DNA of 24,417 nucleotides from JALZHR01 sp036389695 (GTDB lineage Bacteria > Acidobacteriota > Blastocatellia > Pyrinomonadales > Pyrinomonadaceae): assembly GCA_036389695.1 (NCBI GenBank), contig DASVWG010000233.1, positions 1 to 24,417 on the forward strand. The letters run 5' to 3'. Positions 22,487 to 24,417 of the stretch are shown here, piece by piece. The notes below the pieces were generated by a model. The model worked only from the letters and a program-made list of their open reading frames with translations. It did not search any database and was not told the DNA's origin. Positions within the stretch are counted from its first letter, which is position 1. Each line of letters starts with the position of its first letter. A program made the position numbers and the translations under genes.

Positions 22487-22963
22487 TCATAATTTGTTTA
22501 GCATAGTCGCCGGAGCAATTAATATTTGAGCAATTTCAAGGCGACATTTACCGTCATCAGGCATTACTGAACGAAGTCCCAAACCACCTTTATTAAGCGC
22601 TCCGTCCATTGTTCCGGCTTCTTCCTTCGTGATTAGAATAACTTCATTTTCGCGCAAAATACTGGAGATTACCTCATACGTTCTGTTTGATTCCAATAAT
22701 CTTTTTCTTATAACCGAAAGCGGAATTCTATGCTCTCCGTAAAGCTCTTTGACTTTTAAGCCGCTTTCATAAGCTTTAACTGACATTTTATAATGCTTTT
22801 TAGCGCGTTCGGCTTTATAAAGCGGTTCTCCGATTGAATTAAATTCATCGTAACTCCGGAGCAACTTATCAAAAGGATTGCCGCGCGAGAATGCGCTGAC
22901 AACTTCATTGTTTTGTCCCAGAATAGCCATCAAACAACGAATAATTCCTTCCTGATGAGTCAT
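22487..22963 (-). CDS. Protein of unknown function downstream of uvrC
   Basis: The protein has 158 residues, is mainly helical and is not membrane-associated. Features seen include ERAKKHYKMSVKAYESGLKV, IPLSVIRKRLLESNRTYEVI (which could be a helix-turn-helix-like segment) and a Gly-rich GALNKGGLGLRS. It starts six bases after the uvrC stop, so it is probably translated from the same mRNA. Its codons look AT-richer than those of uvrC. No family recognised, and DNA repair should not be assumed from position alone. Confidence 0.6.
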   Translation of the reverse strand: MTHQEGIIRCLMAILGQNNEVVSAFSRGNPFDKLLRSYDEFNSIGEPLYKAERAKKHYKMSVKAYESGLKVKELYGEHRIPLSVIRKRLLESNRTYEVISSILRENEVILITKEEAGTMDGALNKGGLGLRSVMPDDGKCRLEIAQILIAPATMLNKL

Positions 22964-22969
22964 AATATT

Positions 22970-24417
22970 TTATCTGTTGATTTCTGATAGTCTTCTCTGC
23001 TTTTCGAAATGCTCGAAAATTTCCCTGGCGGCTTTCGCGCCGACGAAAGGCGAAAGCTCCGCGACGCTTGCCTGCGCGACTTTTTCTAGCGAGCCGAAGT
23101 TTCTGAGAAGTTTCAGCTTGCGTTTGTCGCCGATGCCGGGAATGGCGGTCAGTTCCGAAGTAAAATCGCGCATCTCGCGGCGCTTGCGGTGGTATTGGAT
23201 GGCGGTGCGGTGCGTTTCATCGCGGATTTGCTGGACGAGGCGAAAGACCGGAACGCCCGCTTCGAAAGGAATCGGTCGGTCTTCCGCGCCGTAGCGCAGC
23301 AGATGCGAGATTTCGTTGTGTCGTTTCGGCGGCTTGACCAGCCCGACAAGCGTGATGACGCCTTCCAAATCCAAACTCTGCATCGCCGCCGCCGCCGCCG
23401 AAAGCTGTCCTTTGCCGCCGTCGATGAAAACGAGCTGCGGCAGAGGCTTTTCTTCGTTAAGCAAGCGTTTGTAGCGGCGGAAGACGGCTTCGTTCATCGA
23501 GGCGAAATCGTTCGCGCCTTCGACCGTCTTGATTATCAGGCGGCGAAACTCGGCGCGGTTCGGTTTGCCGTTTTCGTAGACGACGATGCCCGCGACGTTT
23601 TCCGCGCCGGAGATGTTCGAGATGTCGAAAGATTCGATGCGCTCGGGAAAATGCGGCAGTTCGAGAATTTCCATCAAATCTTCCAGAATTTTTTGCGAGT
23701 CGGGCTTTAAAACGCGGAAGCGCTGCTCAAAGGCAATCTTCGCGTTGTTTTCGACCAGCGCAATCATCTCGCGCTTTTGCCCGCGCTTCGGGTCGAGGAT
23801 TTTGACTTTGCGCCCGCGTCGTTCGGTTAAGGCTTTCTCTAAAACCTCGCGGTCTTCGAAATCGGCGGGCACGTTGATTTCGAGCGGCACGTAATCGGTC
23901 GAGTAATACTGCGACAAAACTTCGCTCAGGAAATCGGAGACGCTGAAATGCCCGGCGTCCAAATCTTCCCAGAAAAACTCGCGGCGACCGACGATTTTGC
24001 CTTCGCGCATCGTGAAAAGCTGGAGCGCGAGCCGCGCGCCTTCGCGGTAAAAACCGAAAATATCGACGTCGCGCTCAAAGGTCGTCGCCATTTTCTGCTG
24101 CTCGCCCAAAGCGAGGACGGTTTTGTGCAAATCGCGGTATTTCGCCGCCAATTCGTAATTCTCCGTCTCGGCGAAATGCCACATTCTCTGCTGCAAAGCG
24201 TCGGCGAGCTCCTTGTTTTTGCCTTCGAGCAGAAGCTTGACGTCGCTCGCCGCCTGCGCGTATTCGTTCGGCTTGCAAAGCTCTTTGACGCACGGCGCGA
24301 GACATCTTTTTAAATGATATTCCAGACACGGGCGCGGCAGCTTCCCGTCAATCTCGATGTCGCAGGTGCGCAGTTGAAAAGTGCGGTTGATTAAATCCAG
24401 AGTTTTGCGGGCGAGAT
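22970..24417 (-). CDS. uvrC: UvrABC system protein C (excinuclease subunit C), 5' end beyond the window
   Basis: Makes the two incisions in nucleotide excision repair with UvrA and UvrB. The frame is open to the window edge, so the N-terminal GIY-YIG nuclease is missing only because the window ends. Visible in order: L-P-R-P-C-L-E-Y-H-L-K-R-C-L-A-P-C (Cys cluster), the UVR motif (about FAETENYELAAKYRDL), the RNase H-like 5'-nuclease (ESFDISNISGAENVAGIVV and LVFIDGGKGQLSAA, catalytic Asp residues), then H-R-T-A-I-Q-Y-H-R. The C-terminal helix-hairpin-helix pair is LTAIPGIGDKRKLKLLRNFG. The coding is complete to its TAA. Confidence 0.95.
   Translation of the reverse strand, partial: LARKTLDLINRTFQLRTCDIEIDGKLPRPCLEYHLKRCLAPCVKELCKPNEYAQAASDVKLLLEGKNKELADALQQRMWHFAETENYELAAKYRDLHKTVLALGEQQKMATTFERDVDIFGFYREGARLALQLFTMREGKIVGRREFFWEDLDAGHFSVSDFLSEVLSQYYSTDYVPLEINVPADFEDREVLEKALTERRGRKVKILDPKRGQKREMIALVENNAKIAFEQRFRVLKPDSQKILEDLMEILELPHFPERIESFDISNISGAENVAGIVVYENGKPNRAEFRRLIIKTVEGANDFASMNEAVFRRYKRLLNEEKPLPQLVFIDGGKGQLSAAAAAMQSLDLEGVITLVGLVKPPKRHNEISHLLRYGAEDRPIPFEAGVPVFRLVQQIRDETHRTAIQYHRKRREMRDFTSELTAIPGIGDKRKLKLLRNFGSLEKVAQASVAELSPFVGAKAAREIFEHFEKQRRLSEINR

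Overview
The window is a bacterial chromosomal segment. It most likely comes from an Acidobacteriota member (Blastocatellia/Pyrinomonadales-like), but this is inferred from gene content and style rather than from a marker RNA. The clues are a sigma factor of the ECF-like type (TIGR02999-like) abundant in that phylum, a ScyD/ScyE-type secreted beta-propeller, a zinc-ribbon small protein next to a GNAT enzyme, and moderately GC-rich coding DNA. No tRNA, rRNA or CRISPR array was seen.

Region 1 (1-2806) is a mobile element in visibly AT-richer DNA. An IS1-family-like transposase lies inside a 2,767-bp unit (32-2798). The unit has perfect 24-bp terminal inverted repeats and an 8-bp direct repeat (GAAATGTA) on each side. 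Besides the transposase it carries four cargo genes: a small basic protein and, on the other strand, a three-gene cluster (DUF3467-like, antitoxin-like, RelE/ParE-like). A second copy of the element's right end abuts the left target duplication, so two elements may lie in tandem.

Region 2 (2807-11589) is core chromosome: a CNNM/CBS/CorC membrane protein, two secreted proteins, enolase, a CARDB-type secreted protein, an NAD-dependent epimerase, a P-loop nucleotide kinase-like protein, a VapB-like/VapC-like pair whose toxin gene is frameshifted, a zinc-ribbon protein, a GNAT acetyltransferase and cofactor-independent phosphoglycerate mutase. Enolase and phosphoglycerate mutase are consecutive glycolytic steps but are 3.7 kb apart and not in one operon.

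Region 3 (11590-18941) holds a PBP4-type D-Ala-D-Ala carboxypeptidase, a small zinc-ribbon membrane protein, thymidine kinase, an ECF-like sigma factor, a divergent ScyD-like secreted protein, a SnoaL-like secreted protein and a GH5-like protein. Its intergenic gaps carry a striking class of repeat: long inverted repeats whose arms are tandem 7-bp units (three loci) or 8-bp units (one locus). At two of these loci the stop codon of a neighbouring gene lies in the repeat.

Region 4 (18942-24417) holds a small lipoprotein-like ORF, a KefB-type cation:proton antiporter with an RCK domain and a duplicated N-terminus, a four-helix membrane protein, a roughly 160-bp REP/BIME-like palindromic element, an unknown protein and the 3' part of uvrC, which runs off the window.
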